A stretch of DNA of 62,326 bases from Polyangiaceae bacterium. Lineage in GTDB: Bacteria > Myxococcota_A > Polyangia > Polyangiales > Polyangiaceae. A program made the position numbers and the translations under genes. Every line of letters begins with the position of its first letter. Position 1 is the stretch's first letter. Below the pieces are notes generated by a model. It was not told the DNA's origin. It saw only the letters and a list, made by a program, of their open reading frames with translations, and did not search any database. Shown here piece after piece: positions 34,524 through 43,087 of the stretch. The stretch spans positions 1-62,326 of the forward strand of contig JAKLKA010000059.1 of the NCBI GenBank assembly GCA_023150915.1, written 5' to 3'.

Positions 34524-36503
34524 ATGACCATCCGGACCCCATTGCTGTTGGTTGGCGCTTGCGCTCTCTTGGCCTGCGGGCCCCAGGCTCCGGCGAATCG
34601 ACCCGGCGCGACCCCCGGGTCGAAGGAGCCGGGTGGGATCGCCACCGGGCCGGCGCCCGATCTGAGCACGGTGCCGGCGCCGCCCAGCCTGGTGGGCGTG
34701 GGGCGCCTGGGCAACCCCGCGAGCGCCGTGGACACCATCGCCAGCTGGGCAAAGTACCCGATCGACGTTCGCGCGCTGATCAAGAAGACCGAGCCCGAGA
34801 TGGCTCAGCTCTTGGTGTTCGACGCCCCGGTCGAGGTCGCCGTGTCGCTCGACGACAAGGGGCTCGGGAACTTTCCTCAGCCATTCGCGGTGGTCTCGGT
34901 GGGGGTGAGCTCGGTCGAGGGCATCGTCAACTTCGCCAAGCGCCAGGGTCAGTCGGCGCGCATGTTGCGCCCCGGCACGTACGTGATCGCCAAGGGTGAA
35001 GGCGGCCCGGTCTGTGCCGTGGCGCCGTCGGTCGGCAAGTCGCCGGCCCGCCTGGTCTGCGGCGACCGGCAAGAGGACATCGACGCGCTCTTGCCCTATG
35101 CCACGCGCGGGCTGCCCAGCGAGGCCCTCGGCAAGTCCGAGCTGTACATCGAGATCCAAGCCGAGCCCCTCCGCCGTCGATACGCCAAAGAGCTGCGGCA
35201 GCTGCGCACCATGGCCATGCCTTTCGTGATGAGCGAGCTGTCGATGGACAGCCCGCGCTTCGATCGTGCGCTGGCCGATGCCGCGCACGGGTTGGCCGAC
35301 GAGGTGCTCGCGGTCGCGGAAGACGTCGACAAGATCCGCATCGAGGGCGGCATCGACCGTGCCGGCGGGCTGATCAACGGCACCGTGAGCCTCAAATTCA
35401 AGGGGCAGAGCTCGTGGACCGTGCAGACCATGGTCGACGCAGCCAAACGCAGCAAAGGCGTGCCCGAGAAGTTCTGGAAGCTGCCGAAAGACGCCGAGAT
35501 GGCGACCTTCGGGGTGGGGGCCAATGCCAAGCGCTACGAGGCGATCCGCAAGACGATGGGCGAGCTCATCGACGGCGCGCTCGAGAAAGAGAAGGTGCCG
35601 CGCAAGGTGCGGGACCAGATTTCGGAGCTGATGCTCGAGACGTGGACCACCGAGGGTGACGTGGTCTATGCCCACGGCGAGATCGCGGCCGGGCCCTCCG
35701 CGGCGCCCACCACCAGCGGCGCCCAGGCGCGCGAGCGCATTCGTTCGTACCTGGGGTGGTACGTGATCGGGGTCGACGAGAAACCCGCGAAGTACAAGGG
35801 GTACTTCGACAAGCTCGTGAAGCTCTACAACGACGCGCAGCTTCGCCAGCTGGTGGACAAGCGTCTCAAGGTGAAGCCGGCGGACCTGCCGAAGCTCTCG
35901 TCGCGGGCGTCGCGCGTGCCCGGCATGCCGCCCGGGACCACGGTGTACGAGCTGAACCTGCCCAGCGCCTTCTTCGCGAAGATGGACGAAGGCATGCCCG
36001 GCGCCAAGAAGCCGGTGCCGGCGCTGGCCGTGGTGATCGCGCTGGTGCCCGACGGTGACAGCACGTGGATCGGGCTCTCGGCGGACGAGAAGGCGCTGAA
36101 CGCGAAGCTGATCGACATGCGCAAGGGCGGTTCGTCCCTCGCCGCGCGGGACGGCATCGCGCCGCTGAAGGCCTCGAAGAGCGTCTCGGGCGGGTACTTC
36201 ACCGTCGGCAACCTGGTGAAGAGCCTGGTCAGCGGCATGCAAGACTCGGGGCTGGGCGATCTGACCAAGGCGCTCACCCTGATGCCTCACCACGGCGAGA
36301 CGCCGATGTTGATGTGGACCAACGTCACCGGCGAGGGTGGCCCGGGGATGGTGTGGACCATCCAGGTGCCGAAGGCGGTGGTCGAGGACATCGGCGCCGT
36401 GGCCCCCAGCCTGGCGGCGGCGGGCGGGGCCAGCGGCGTGGCCGGCCCGGCAGCGGTGATGCCGGCGCCGCCGCCGCCTCCGTTGCCCGCTCGGAAGCCC
36501 TGA
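34524..36503 (+). CDS. Large lipoprotein, unknown function
   Basis: 659-residue exported protein. The signal ends CALLACG, so Cys17 or Cys18 region supplies the lipid anchor. After a Pro/Gly spacer the protein is a long alternation of helices and strands with no recognised motif; it contains repeated Asp/Lys-rich turns and ends in a Pro/Ala-rich tail. It may be made of two similar halves (both contain a V-x-LPS/LPK-type strand and an FFAK/FAKR helix), but this is weak. ATG at 34524 follows the oxidoreductase gene by 79 bp and precedes a membrane protein gene by 75 bp. Function unknown. Confidence 0.78.
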   Translation: MTIRTPLLLVGACALLACGPQAPANRPGATPGSKEPGGIATGPAPDLSTVPAPPSLVGVGRLGNPASAVDTIASWAKYPIDVRALIKKTEPEMAQLLVFDAPVEVAVSLDDKGLGNFPQPFAVVSVGVSSVEGIVNFAKRQGQSARMLRPGTYVIAKGEGGPVCAVAPSVGKSPARLVCGDRQEDIDALLPYATRGLPSEALGKSELYIEIQAEPLRRRYAKELRQLRTMAMPFVMSELSMDSPRFDRALADAAHGLADEVLAVAEDVDKIRIEGGIDRAGGLINGTVSLKFKGQSSWTVQTMVDAAKRSKGVPEKFWKLPKDAEMATFGVGANAKRYEAIRKTMGELIDGALEKEKVPRKVRDQISELMLETWTTEGDVVYAHGEIAAGPSAAPTTSGAQARERIRSYLGWYVIGVDEKPAKYKGYFDKLVKLYNDAQLRQLVDKRLKVKPADLPKLSSRASRVPGMPPGTTVYELNLPSAFFAKMDEGMPGAKKPVPALAVVIALVPDGDSTWIGLSADEKALNAKLIDMRKGGSSLAARDGIAPLKASKSVSGGYFTVGNLVKSLVSGMQDSGLGDLTKALTLMPHHGETPMLMWTNVTGEGGPGMVWTIQVPKAVVEDIGAVAPSLAAAGGASGVAGPAAVMPAPPPPPLPARKP

Positions 36504-36578
36504 AACAGGCGGCTTCCGCGGGGGCCTGCCCGGGAAACTTGGCAGGTCGGCCCCGTTCGTGTGAGCAGAGGTCGTACC

Positions 36579-38363
36579 ATGTACGCCTTTCGCCGACATG
36601 TGTGTGCCGCGGCCGGATTCCTGGTCGCCCTGCTTTTGCCGGCCTGGGCGCTGGCCTGGGTCGAGACCGCTACCCAGTCCCACGTCGTGACCCTCGACGT
36701 CGAGCGTGACGGCAGCGCCACCGTCTCGCACGAGATCGTGATCCGGGTGAAGGGCGGGCCGCTCGCGGCCATCGAGCTCGACGGTGTGGACGGTGACGCC
36801 ACGGTGCTGCCGGACGCCACGGTCTCGGCCGCCGAAGGCCCGCAGGTCACGCTGCCCCTCTTGCTCGAGAAGCGCGACGACGGTGTGCTTCGAGCCGAGA
36901 TCGACCACGCGAAGGGCGTGAGCCGGGGGAAGTTCGTGTTCAAGCTCGCGTACCGCACGCGGCTCGGAGACCGCGGCCTGATCCGGCAACAGGGCTCGAT
37001 GGCAGAGGTGCGGTGGGTCGCGCCGCGCGCCAGTGACGGCGTGGACTCGGCGCGCGTCTTGTTCCGACTGCCGCCCGGCGCCACCGAGCCGCGCTTGCCG
37101 GACGGCGACGACGAGTCGGGTGGGACGTTCCTTTCGAATCTGAGGCGCACGGGCGACAAGGACGAGCTCGACATCGTGCGGCCCCACGTCGCCAAGGGCG
37201 AGCCGGTGGTGTGGCGTGTGCTGGCGAGCCCCCGTGCCTTCGACGCCTTCGGTCACGACGAGGCCGCTCCGGCTGCCGCCGCGCTTCGCCCCGCCCCGAG
37301 TGACCGCCCCGAGCGGCGACTGATCGCCCTGGGGGTGTTGGTCGGCGTGGCGCTGCTCTTCGCGCTGGTCGTCTTCGCGAAATGGCGGCTGATGACCCGC
37401 GGCTGCCGACAGCGCAATGCCGAGCCGCGCGCGCTGATCCCGATCCCCGCTGCGCCGCGCGCGGTGGCGGCGGGCGGCTGTCTGGCGGGCGCCGTGGCCC
37501 TGGTGCTCTCTACCGATCACGCCACCTGGGCCGGAGTGCTCTTGGCGTGTGCCATTGCGCTCGCGGCGCACGTCACGCCACGGGCCATCTCGGCGCCGCG
37601 GCGCCCCGGGCGCTGGCTGCCGCTGGGCGACGACGAAGCGTTCCGCCCGAACGAGCCGGCGTTGCCCGGGCGCTGGCTCGACGCCGGCACCCTGCCGGGG
37701 TTCGCGCTGTTCTTGCTGCTGGTCACCGGGTTCGGCGTGGCCGCGGTGTACTGCTTCTTGCGCTCGCCCTACCACGGGATCTGCGTTGCGCTGGGTTCGG
37801 CGGTGCTGCTGCCCATCTTCTGCACCGGCCGTGCCGGCGAGCTGCCGCCGCTGGGCGCGAGTCGCCCCGTACCGCTGCTCGCGTGGCTTGCCGAACGCCT
37901 TCGCCAGAGCTCCGAGCTGAAGGTCGTGGCCTGGGCGCGCATCCCGGAAGGGGACTCGGCCCCCGACGAGCTGCGGCTTCTGGTGATGCCCCGGCGACCC
38001 AAGCCAGGCCTGTCGGCCATCGAGTTCGGGATCGAGTACCAGAGCGCGCTCGGCGGAAGCGTGGCGCTGCCCTGGGTGATGGTGCGAGCCACCGACGGCT
38101 CGGACGCCCACGCGGCGCTGCCGCGCACCGTGACCTGGACGCGTGGGCGCAAGCCCGAAGAGCGCAGCGCCGTGCTGCGCCCCAAGTTGCCGACGCGGGC
38201 GTTGTGCCTTTCACTGATCCGAGCGGTCGCGGCCACGCTGGCCGACCGCGGGGCGCCGCGTGCCAGGCCGAATCAGCCGGCGATCAAGCTCGCCATGTCG
38301 CCGGGCAGGGGCTCTTCGAGCGCGAAGCCGGCCACGGTGTCGTCGCCGGCCCAGGCGATGTAG
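36579..38363 (+). CDS. Membrane protein with periplasmic N-terminal domain
   Basis: 594 residues. Signal-like segment 1-28, then a periplasmic beta-rich domain to about residue 245 that begins VETATQSHVVTLDVERDGSATV, reminiscent of the DUF2207-type layout. Hydrophobic segments follow at about 247-270, 298-333 (two) and 373-415 (two), and a cytoplasmic C-terminal domain of about 175 residues. I chose ATG 36579 (AGAGG upstream); GTG 36561 is an alternative. The last 30 codons are antisense to the rluA-like gene (91 bp convergent overlap) and look like read-through beyond the original stop. Function unknown. Confidence 0.72.
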   Translation: MYAFRRHVCAAAGFLVALLLPAWALAWVETATQSHVVTLDVERDGSATVSHEIVIRVKGGPLAAIELDGVDGDATVLPDATVSAAEGPQVTLPLLLEKRDDGVLRAEIDHAKGVSRGKFVFKLAYRTRLGDRGLIRQQGSMAEVRWVAPRASDGVDSARVLFRLPPGATEPRLPDGDDESGGTFLSNLRRTGDKDELDIVRPHVAKGEPVVWRVLASPRAFDAFGHDEAAPAAAALRPAPSDRPERRLIALGVLVGVALLFALVVFAKWRLMTRGCRQRNAEPRALIPIPAAPRAVAAGGCLAGAVALVLSTDHATWAGVLLACAIALAAHVTPRAISAPRRPGRWLPLGDDEAFRPNEPALPGRWLDAGTLPGFALFLLLVTGFGVAAVYCFLRSPYHGICVALGSAVLLPIFCTGRAGELPPLGASRPVPLLAWLAERLRQSSELKVVAWARIPEGDSAPDELRLLVMPRRPKPGLSAIEFGIEYQSALGGSVALPWVMVRATDGSDAHAALPRTVTWTRGRKPEERSAVLRPKLPTRALCLSLIRAVAATLADRGAPRARPNQPAIKLAMSPGRGSSSAKPATVSSPAQAM

Positions 38364-39193
38364 CTGGCGTGCAGCGCGTGGCGTTCGCCCAGCGCTTCGC
38401 TCGGCGGCCCGCCGTAGACGACGTCGCCCACCAGCGGGTGACCGATGGACGCCAGATGCGCGCGGATCTGGTGGCGCAGGGCCCGCGACACGGTGACCTC
38501 GACCAGCGCCAGGTCGCCGACGATCTTCACCACCCGATAGCGCGTCTCGGCCGACCGCGCGCGGTTCTTGCCCGTGCGGGGCGCCACGCCGTCGACGATC
38601 AAGACACGCTTCGGGTTCTTGCGGTCCGGCGCGATGGGGGTGTCGATCACGCCGGCGTCCGGCAGGCCCTCGGCCTGGACCACGGCCAGGTAGCGCTTGG
38701 TCATCGAGCCCTGCCGCAGCGCCGCATGCAGGCGATTGAATGCCTCGACGCTCCGTGCCGCGATCAAGAGCCCCGAGGTCTGCGTGTCCAGGCGATGCAA
38801 GATCCCGGGCTCGCGCGGTGAGTGACCCACGGACGCCATCTCGGGGTAGTGCCCGAGCAGGGCGCCGGCCAGCGTTCCGCCCTCGCCCCGCAGGGGGGCG
38901 CTGGGCTGCCCGGCAGGCTTGGCCACAATCACCAGGTGCGGCGTCTCGAGCCGGATCACCAGGCGCGCCTCGGGCTCGGGTGACGGCCGATCGTCGCCCT
39001 CGAGGCTGACGACGATCTCGTCGCCTTCACGCGCGAGCTCGCCCTTGGGAATACGTCGGCCCGCCACCACGACGTGCCCCTGCTGAAACAGCTCGGCGAC
39101 CCGGCGGCGGCCCAGCTCGGCCCGCGCCACCACCAGCTTGTCGAGGCGCTGCCCTGCCTCGCTTGCCGACACCGTGAATGTGAGCGTTCTCAC
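38273..39193 (-). CDS. RluA-family pseudouridine synthase
   Basis: 306 residues. N-terminal S4 RNA-binding domain (residues 10-70, GQRLDKLVVARAELGRRRVAEL), then the catalytic domain with GILHRLDTQTSGLL, where the HRLDT Asp is the catalytic residue, and RALRHQIRAHLASIGHPLVGD near the C-terminus. It modifies uridines in rRNA or tRNA; which site cannot be told (RluA, RluC and RluD classes share these motifs). GTG at 39193 overlaps the upstream stop as GTGA; a TTG one codon earlier is less likely. Confidence 0.93.
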   Translation of the reverse strand: MRTLTFTVSASEAGQRLDKLVVARAELGRRRVAELFQQGHVVVAGRRIPKGELAREGDEIVVSLEGDDRPSPEPEARLVIRLETPHLVIVAKPAGQPSAPLRGEGGTLAGALLGHYPEMASVGHSPREPGILHRLDTQTSGLLIAARSVEAFNRLHAALRQGSMTKRYLAVVQAEGLPDAGVIDTPIAPDRKNPKRVLIVDGVAPRTGKNRARSAETRYRVVKIVGDLALVEVTVSRALRHQIRAHLASIGHPLVGDVVYGGPPSEALGERHALHASYIAWAGDDTVAGFALEEPLPGDMASLIAG

Positions 39194-40531
39194 CAAAGGC
39201 CCTGAACGCCACCACCGTAGACCGGTTCGCGACGGCCGTCACGGGCCACGCTTTCGCCGACGACGCCGCCGTACGGAACCACCCGCAGGTTCGGATCGTC
39301 GCTCGCGCTGCGCTCGCCGGGCTCGGTCATGAAGTAGGCGACGACGCCGCCCGCGACGAAGCCGGCCGTCACACTGCCCACCCATGCGCGATCTTTGCCC
39401 TCGGTCTGCTCGTCGCCGAAGACCAAGGGGCTGGCCGCTGCCGCGCCGGCCAGGCCGCCGAGCACCACGCCCAGATCGATCAGCAGCACGCGGTAAGACG
39501 ACGCCGACACCTGGGTGGCGATGGCGCCCGCGAGCAAGACGCCGCCGCCGGCGCCGTAGCCCATGCCCCGCGTCGGGGTCTTGTCGGTGCGGCCTTCGAA
39601 CGCCAGCTGCGCCATACCACCCAGCGCCATGCCGAAGGCGCCGCCGGAATGCGTCAAGGTCGCGCCGCCCTCGCCCATGCCGCGGAAGGTGAGCGCCGTG
39701 GCCGCCAAGGTCATGCCCGCGCCGGCGCCGACCAACCCGTAGACGAAGCGGTCGTCCGGCGGATCGACGGCGTAGCCGTCGGCGAGCAAGAACCCCGAGC
39801 TGAGCGGCCACCAAGCGCCGGCCGAAAGGAACCAGGCGTCGCCCAGGCCCACGTCCCACTCGTCGGCGACGATCATCGAAGCGCCCAGGCCGACGCCGGC
39901 GCCGAGGGCGATGAGCGGGTAGGTGAGGCGGTCGTCGCTCGAGCCGCTGGCCTTCTGCAGCGACAGGCCCACATAACCGCCGAACGCCGCCGAGTTCAGC
40001 GCCAGCACCGCGCGGCCGGCGGAACGCGCCGGCATGACCAGCTTCTCGGCCGGCGCGGGCGCGAGGGTGGCGCCCGGGTCGGCCTTCGGGTCGTCGGCGC
40101 CGCGCCCGGCCTGAACCACGTCACGCGTCATGACCAGGGCGCGCACCGCCACTTCCCGGGGCGCCACCTCTTGAGTACGCACCAAGAGCACGCGCGAGCC
40201 GGGCGCCACGGCGATGATGTGCAGGCGAAGCTTGTCGCCCTCGAGGGCGAGCCGCGGCGAAATGACCCAGCTCGACGCTGCCCGGGCCACCAGCGCGTCG
40301 TCAGTGAGCGTGCGCGCGCTGGGCGCCGCCCGGTCCGAGACGTCGAGCCTGAGCCCCAGATCCTGCACGGCTTCGGTCACGACCGCGTCGAGCTGAGTTG
40401 GGCGACGCCGCCACGGGAATGACCGTGGGAAGCAGCACCACTTCGTCTTGATCGGCGCCCGCAGAGCCAGCCCAGCTCGCCAGCGCAAGTCCGAGCGCCA
40501 CGGAGCCGAGGGCGTGTCGAGCACGGGCCAT
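39190..40531 (-). pseudogene. Exported protein gene with an internal frameshift
   Basis: The coding sense is split between two frames. From ATG 40531 one frame gives a clear signal peptide (ASWAGSAGADQDEVVLLPT). At about 40398 the sense continues in the +1 frame as PTQLDAVVTEAVQDLGLRLDVSD and runs to the stop at 39190. Removing one A from the AA at 40398-40399 joins both parts into one protein of about 446 residues: a signal, an N-terminal ASPTQ-type domain, and four to six Gly/Ala-rich hydrophobic segments in the second half. This is either a real mutation or a base-calling error. It lies 8 bp after an outer-membrane protein gene and overlaps rluA-like by GTGA. Function unknown. Confidence 0.72.
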
Positions 40532-40539
40532 GGGGGCCC

Positions 40540-42108
40540 TCAGAACATGACCGTCGCGTTGAGCCAGGCGTCGAAGGCGTGAGAGTCGTCGACCTTGAAG
40601 CGTCGGCCCGGAGCGTTGATGGTGGGTCGGTAGTTCGGGTTCGGGATGCCGGTAGCCGAGTACCCCGACTGGGTGGTGCTCTTGCACGGGCCCGACTTGC
40701 TGATGTCGTCGGAGAAGTCGGGGTTGCAGGCCTGGTCGAAGGTGAGCAGGTGGCTCTGCACCAGGGTGTACCCGCCGCCGAGGCTGAACTTCACGTACTC
40801 GCCCGCCTGCCAGGTCAGCTCGGTGCTGAGCGTGTAGGTGCCGTGCTGCTGCACGTCGGTCAGGCCGGTGGTGTAGACCCGCTGCGAGTTGGCATCGACC
40901 ACCGAGCGCGGGTTGCTCGGGCCGTCGGCCGAGTTCGGGTTGTAGGCCGGGTTCGCCTTGTACGAGGCGTAGGTCGGCATGCGCAGGCTGGGCGCGTCGC
41001 TGGAGCCGAGGGCGTCGTACAGCTCGGAGTAGTCCCGGCCCTCGGAGCGGTAGGTGCCGGTGAAGCGGAAATCGATGGTGACCCGCTGGAACTGATCCCG
41101 GATTTCCCACGGGATCACGTTGAGCCCCATGATGATGCTGCCGGCCAGCGGCGGGTGATTCACCAGCGAGCCCTTGAGGTCGGTCGTGCCGTAGTCGCTG
41201 TTCTCGTTCTGGAACTCGAACAGGGCTTTGAAGCCGCCGTAGGGTTCGATGTACTTGATGCGCTTCGACAAATAAGTGTGGAACTCGAGCCCGGTGGTGC
41301 CGCGGCTGACGCCGGGGTCGCGCGCGCCCAGGTCGCGCCCCTCGAGATTGTCGCCGGTGTCCGGGTCGATCACGTCGCGCACCCCGTTGCGGTTGATGTC
41401 CGACGGGCTGGCGCACTTTTTCTGGGGGCCCGGCTGGTTCAGCCCTGCGGTGCTGTTGCTGCAGGCGTGCATGGGCTCAGAGACGTTGAACCGCCCCTCG
41501 ACCCCGATGACCCAGGTGGGCTTGGTCAGGTCGCGGAACTGATTCATCAGCGCGAAGTCGAGGCCCACCGCCAGATACTCGAGCCCGCTGCGCGTGGGCG
41601 ACTCGAAGGGCAAGCGGAACAGCTGCTCGCCCGGGCCGCCCGCCAGCACCACGGATTGTTGCTTGTCGCTGCCGTCGAGCCCCGACAGCTTGCGCTTGTT
41701 GGACAGGATGATCGGCAGCCTGAAGACCAGCTGGATGTCTTTGTACACGCCGATGGCGGCGCGCGTGTTCAGTCGGCTGGTGGTCTCGGAGTACTCCGCG
41801 ACGTTCATGTCGTCCGACGCATAGCCACCGGTGGTGAGGCCGTCCTGGCGCACCGAGCTCTCGCGCCGGATCTTGGCGCCCTTCCAGGTGTGCTGGTACC
41901 CGAGCGAGAGGTGCAGGTCGAACGGGTCGTCCTCGTCGAAGGCGTCGACCACTTGCGTGACCTCCGCCGGCTCGCGCAAGACCGACGGCTCGGTGACCTT
42001 GCGAGGCTCGTCCGCCCAGGCCGGACCGGTCGCGCTGAACACGATGACTGCAGTGGCGACCCCAGAGTGAAGCCGCACCGCGTCGAGACTGACCCTTCGA
42101 AGACTCAT
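40540..42108 (-). CDS. Outer-membrane protein, porin-like barrel
   Basis: 522 residues. A signal peptide (ends SATGPAWA) is followed by a short acidic region and then many amphipathic strands with aromatic girdles (DLHLSLGYQHTW, LEYLAVGLDFALMNQF, AIGVYKDIQLVFRLP), ending in WLNATVMF with the terminal Phe required for barrel assembly. Loops include a Cys pair (HACSNS ... KKCAS) and a SDINRNGVRDVIDPDTGDN stretch like a calcium-binding turn. ATG 42108. It is in the same direction as the frameshifted gene downstream. Transport substrate unknown. Confidence 0.8.
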   Translation of the reverse strand: MSLRRVSLDAVRLHSGVATAVIVFSATGPAWADEPRKVTEPSVLREPAEVTQVVDAFDEDDPFDLHLSLGYQHTWKGAKIRRESSVRQDGLTTGGYASDDMNVAEYSETTSRLNTRAAIGVYKDIQLVFRLPIILSNKRKLSGLDGSDKQQSVVLAGGPGEQLFRLPFESPTRSGLEYLAVGLDFALMNQFRDLTKPTWVIGVEGRFNVSEPMHACSNSTAGLNQPGPQKKCASPSDINRNGVRDVIDPDTGDNLEGRDLGARDPGVSRGTTGLEFHTYLSKRIKYIEPYGGFKALFEFQNENSDYGTTDLKGSLVNHPPLAGSIIMGLNVIPWEIRDQFQRVTIDFRFTGTYRSEGRDYSELYDALGSSDAPSLRMPTYASYKANPAYNPNSADGPSNPRSVVDANSQRVYTTGLTDVQQHGTYTLSTELTWQAGEYVKFSLGGGYTLVQSHLLTFDQACNPDFSDDISKSGPCKSTTQSGYSATGIPNPNYRPTINAPGRRFKVDDSHAFDAWLNATVMF

Positions 42109-42163
42109 CGACGTCGCCCGTAGCGGACGCTAGCGGTGCGGGGCCGAAACTGTCAACGACGCA

Positions 42164-43087
42164 TCAAGGCGCCGAGCTTTTTGCTGCCGGCGAGCCCGGG
42201 GGCCCGACCGCCTGCCACTGCTGATTGGCCTTTGCCAAGCGGTCTTCCAAGCCTTTGCGCTTCTCGGCGTCGGCCTCGCCGGCGATTCCGACCCGCGCCG
42301 AGCCGCACGCGGCCCGAGCCGTCTTGCGCGCAACCAGGTGCGCCGCCGCACGGTCACCCAGCGTGCCCCCGTCGGCCGGGGCCGGGGAGAAGACCGCGCG
42401 GCCCAGCGACTCTGCCTCGCCGGCGGCGCGCTCGCAGTCCTGGAGCGCGGCTTCCGGGCGGACGGCGGCGGTCAGGGTGGCCTTGTCGTTGCCGCCGACC
42501 AGCTTCTCGGGACCCTTGCGGGTCACGCCGCGCGTCGGGCGGATCCAGGCCTCGCCCTTGGACGAGGCGATCTCGATCCGGCCTTTGGACGCACGGATAG
42601 CAATCTGAGCGTCACCATAGCTGACCGTCCCGAAGCTGGTGTAGATCACCACCTCGGCCCCCGGCCGGGCGCCCGCCCCCGCGCCCGTCTCGAGCGTCCC
42701 TTCGACGAGCAGCACCTCTTCGTCGCCATCCAGGCAGGGCAGCGCCTTGCCGGGGCCCTTCACGGTGAGCTCGCGCGTGCTCACCGTGTGGCGCAGCGAC
42801 AGCTCGGAGCCCTTGCCCAGCTCGAGCCACTCGGTGCCGTACAGCACCCCACCGTTCGGAACCGGACCGCTCGGGCCCTTCACCTCGCCCTTCAGCGACA
42901 GCACCCGGCACCCTGGCTGGGTGGCGGGGGCGACCCGCGGACGCACCGGCGCGGTGCTGGCCGAGGGAGCGGGCACGGCGGCAGCGGACACGCTGGCGCT
43001 GGCCGAGGCGGTCGCCGCGGTGGGCTGGGGAGCCTGCTCGCACGCGACCGCTACGACCATGGCGAGCAGAGCGGAGACGCGCGTCAC
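42164..43087 (-). CDS. FecR-like lipoprotein
   Basis: 307 residues from GTG 43087, which overlaps the PP2C gene stop as GTGA. Signal ends AMVVAVAC, a Ser/Ala spacer follows, then a beta-helical FecR-type domain: GTEWLELGKGSELSLRHTVSTRELTVKGPG and later VVIYTSFGTVSYGDAQIAIRASKGRIEI. In FecR itself this domain senses a TonB-dependent receptor and signals to an ECF sigma factor; stand-alone versions in Myxococcota are uncharacterised. The C-terminal 100 residues are helical with a Cys pair. Coupling to a phosphatase/cNMP sensor suggests a shared pathway. Confidence 0.78.
   Translation of the reverse strand: MTRVSALLAMVVAVACEQAPQPTAATASASASVSAAAVPAPSASTAPVRPRVAPATQPGCRVLSLKGEVKGPSGPVPNGGVLYGTEWLELGKGSELSLRHTVSTRELTVKGPGKALPCLDGDEEVLLVEGTLETGAGAGARPGAEVVIYTSFGTVSYGDAQIAIRASKGRIEIASSKGEAWIRPTRGVTRKGPEKLVGGNDKATLTAAVRPEAALQDCERAAGEAESLGRAVFSPAPADGGTLGDRAAAHLVARKTARAACGSARVGIAGEADAEKRKGLEDRLAKANQQWQAVGPPGSPAAKSSAP

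Noticed and set aside
34302-38111. A 1269-codon open frame on the minus strand
   Set aside because: It is the antisense shadow of the FAD oxidoreductase, lipoprotein and membrane protein genes; its product is His/Arg/Gly-rich with no domain. Long open antisense frames are normal at this GC content.
40390-40410. Programmed +1 frameshifting to rescue the split gene
   Set aside because: CCC-A could slip, but there is no stop codon or rare codon in the A site and no stimulatory structure is obvious; an indel is simpler.
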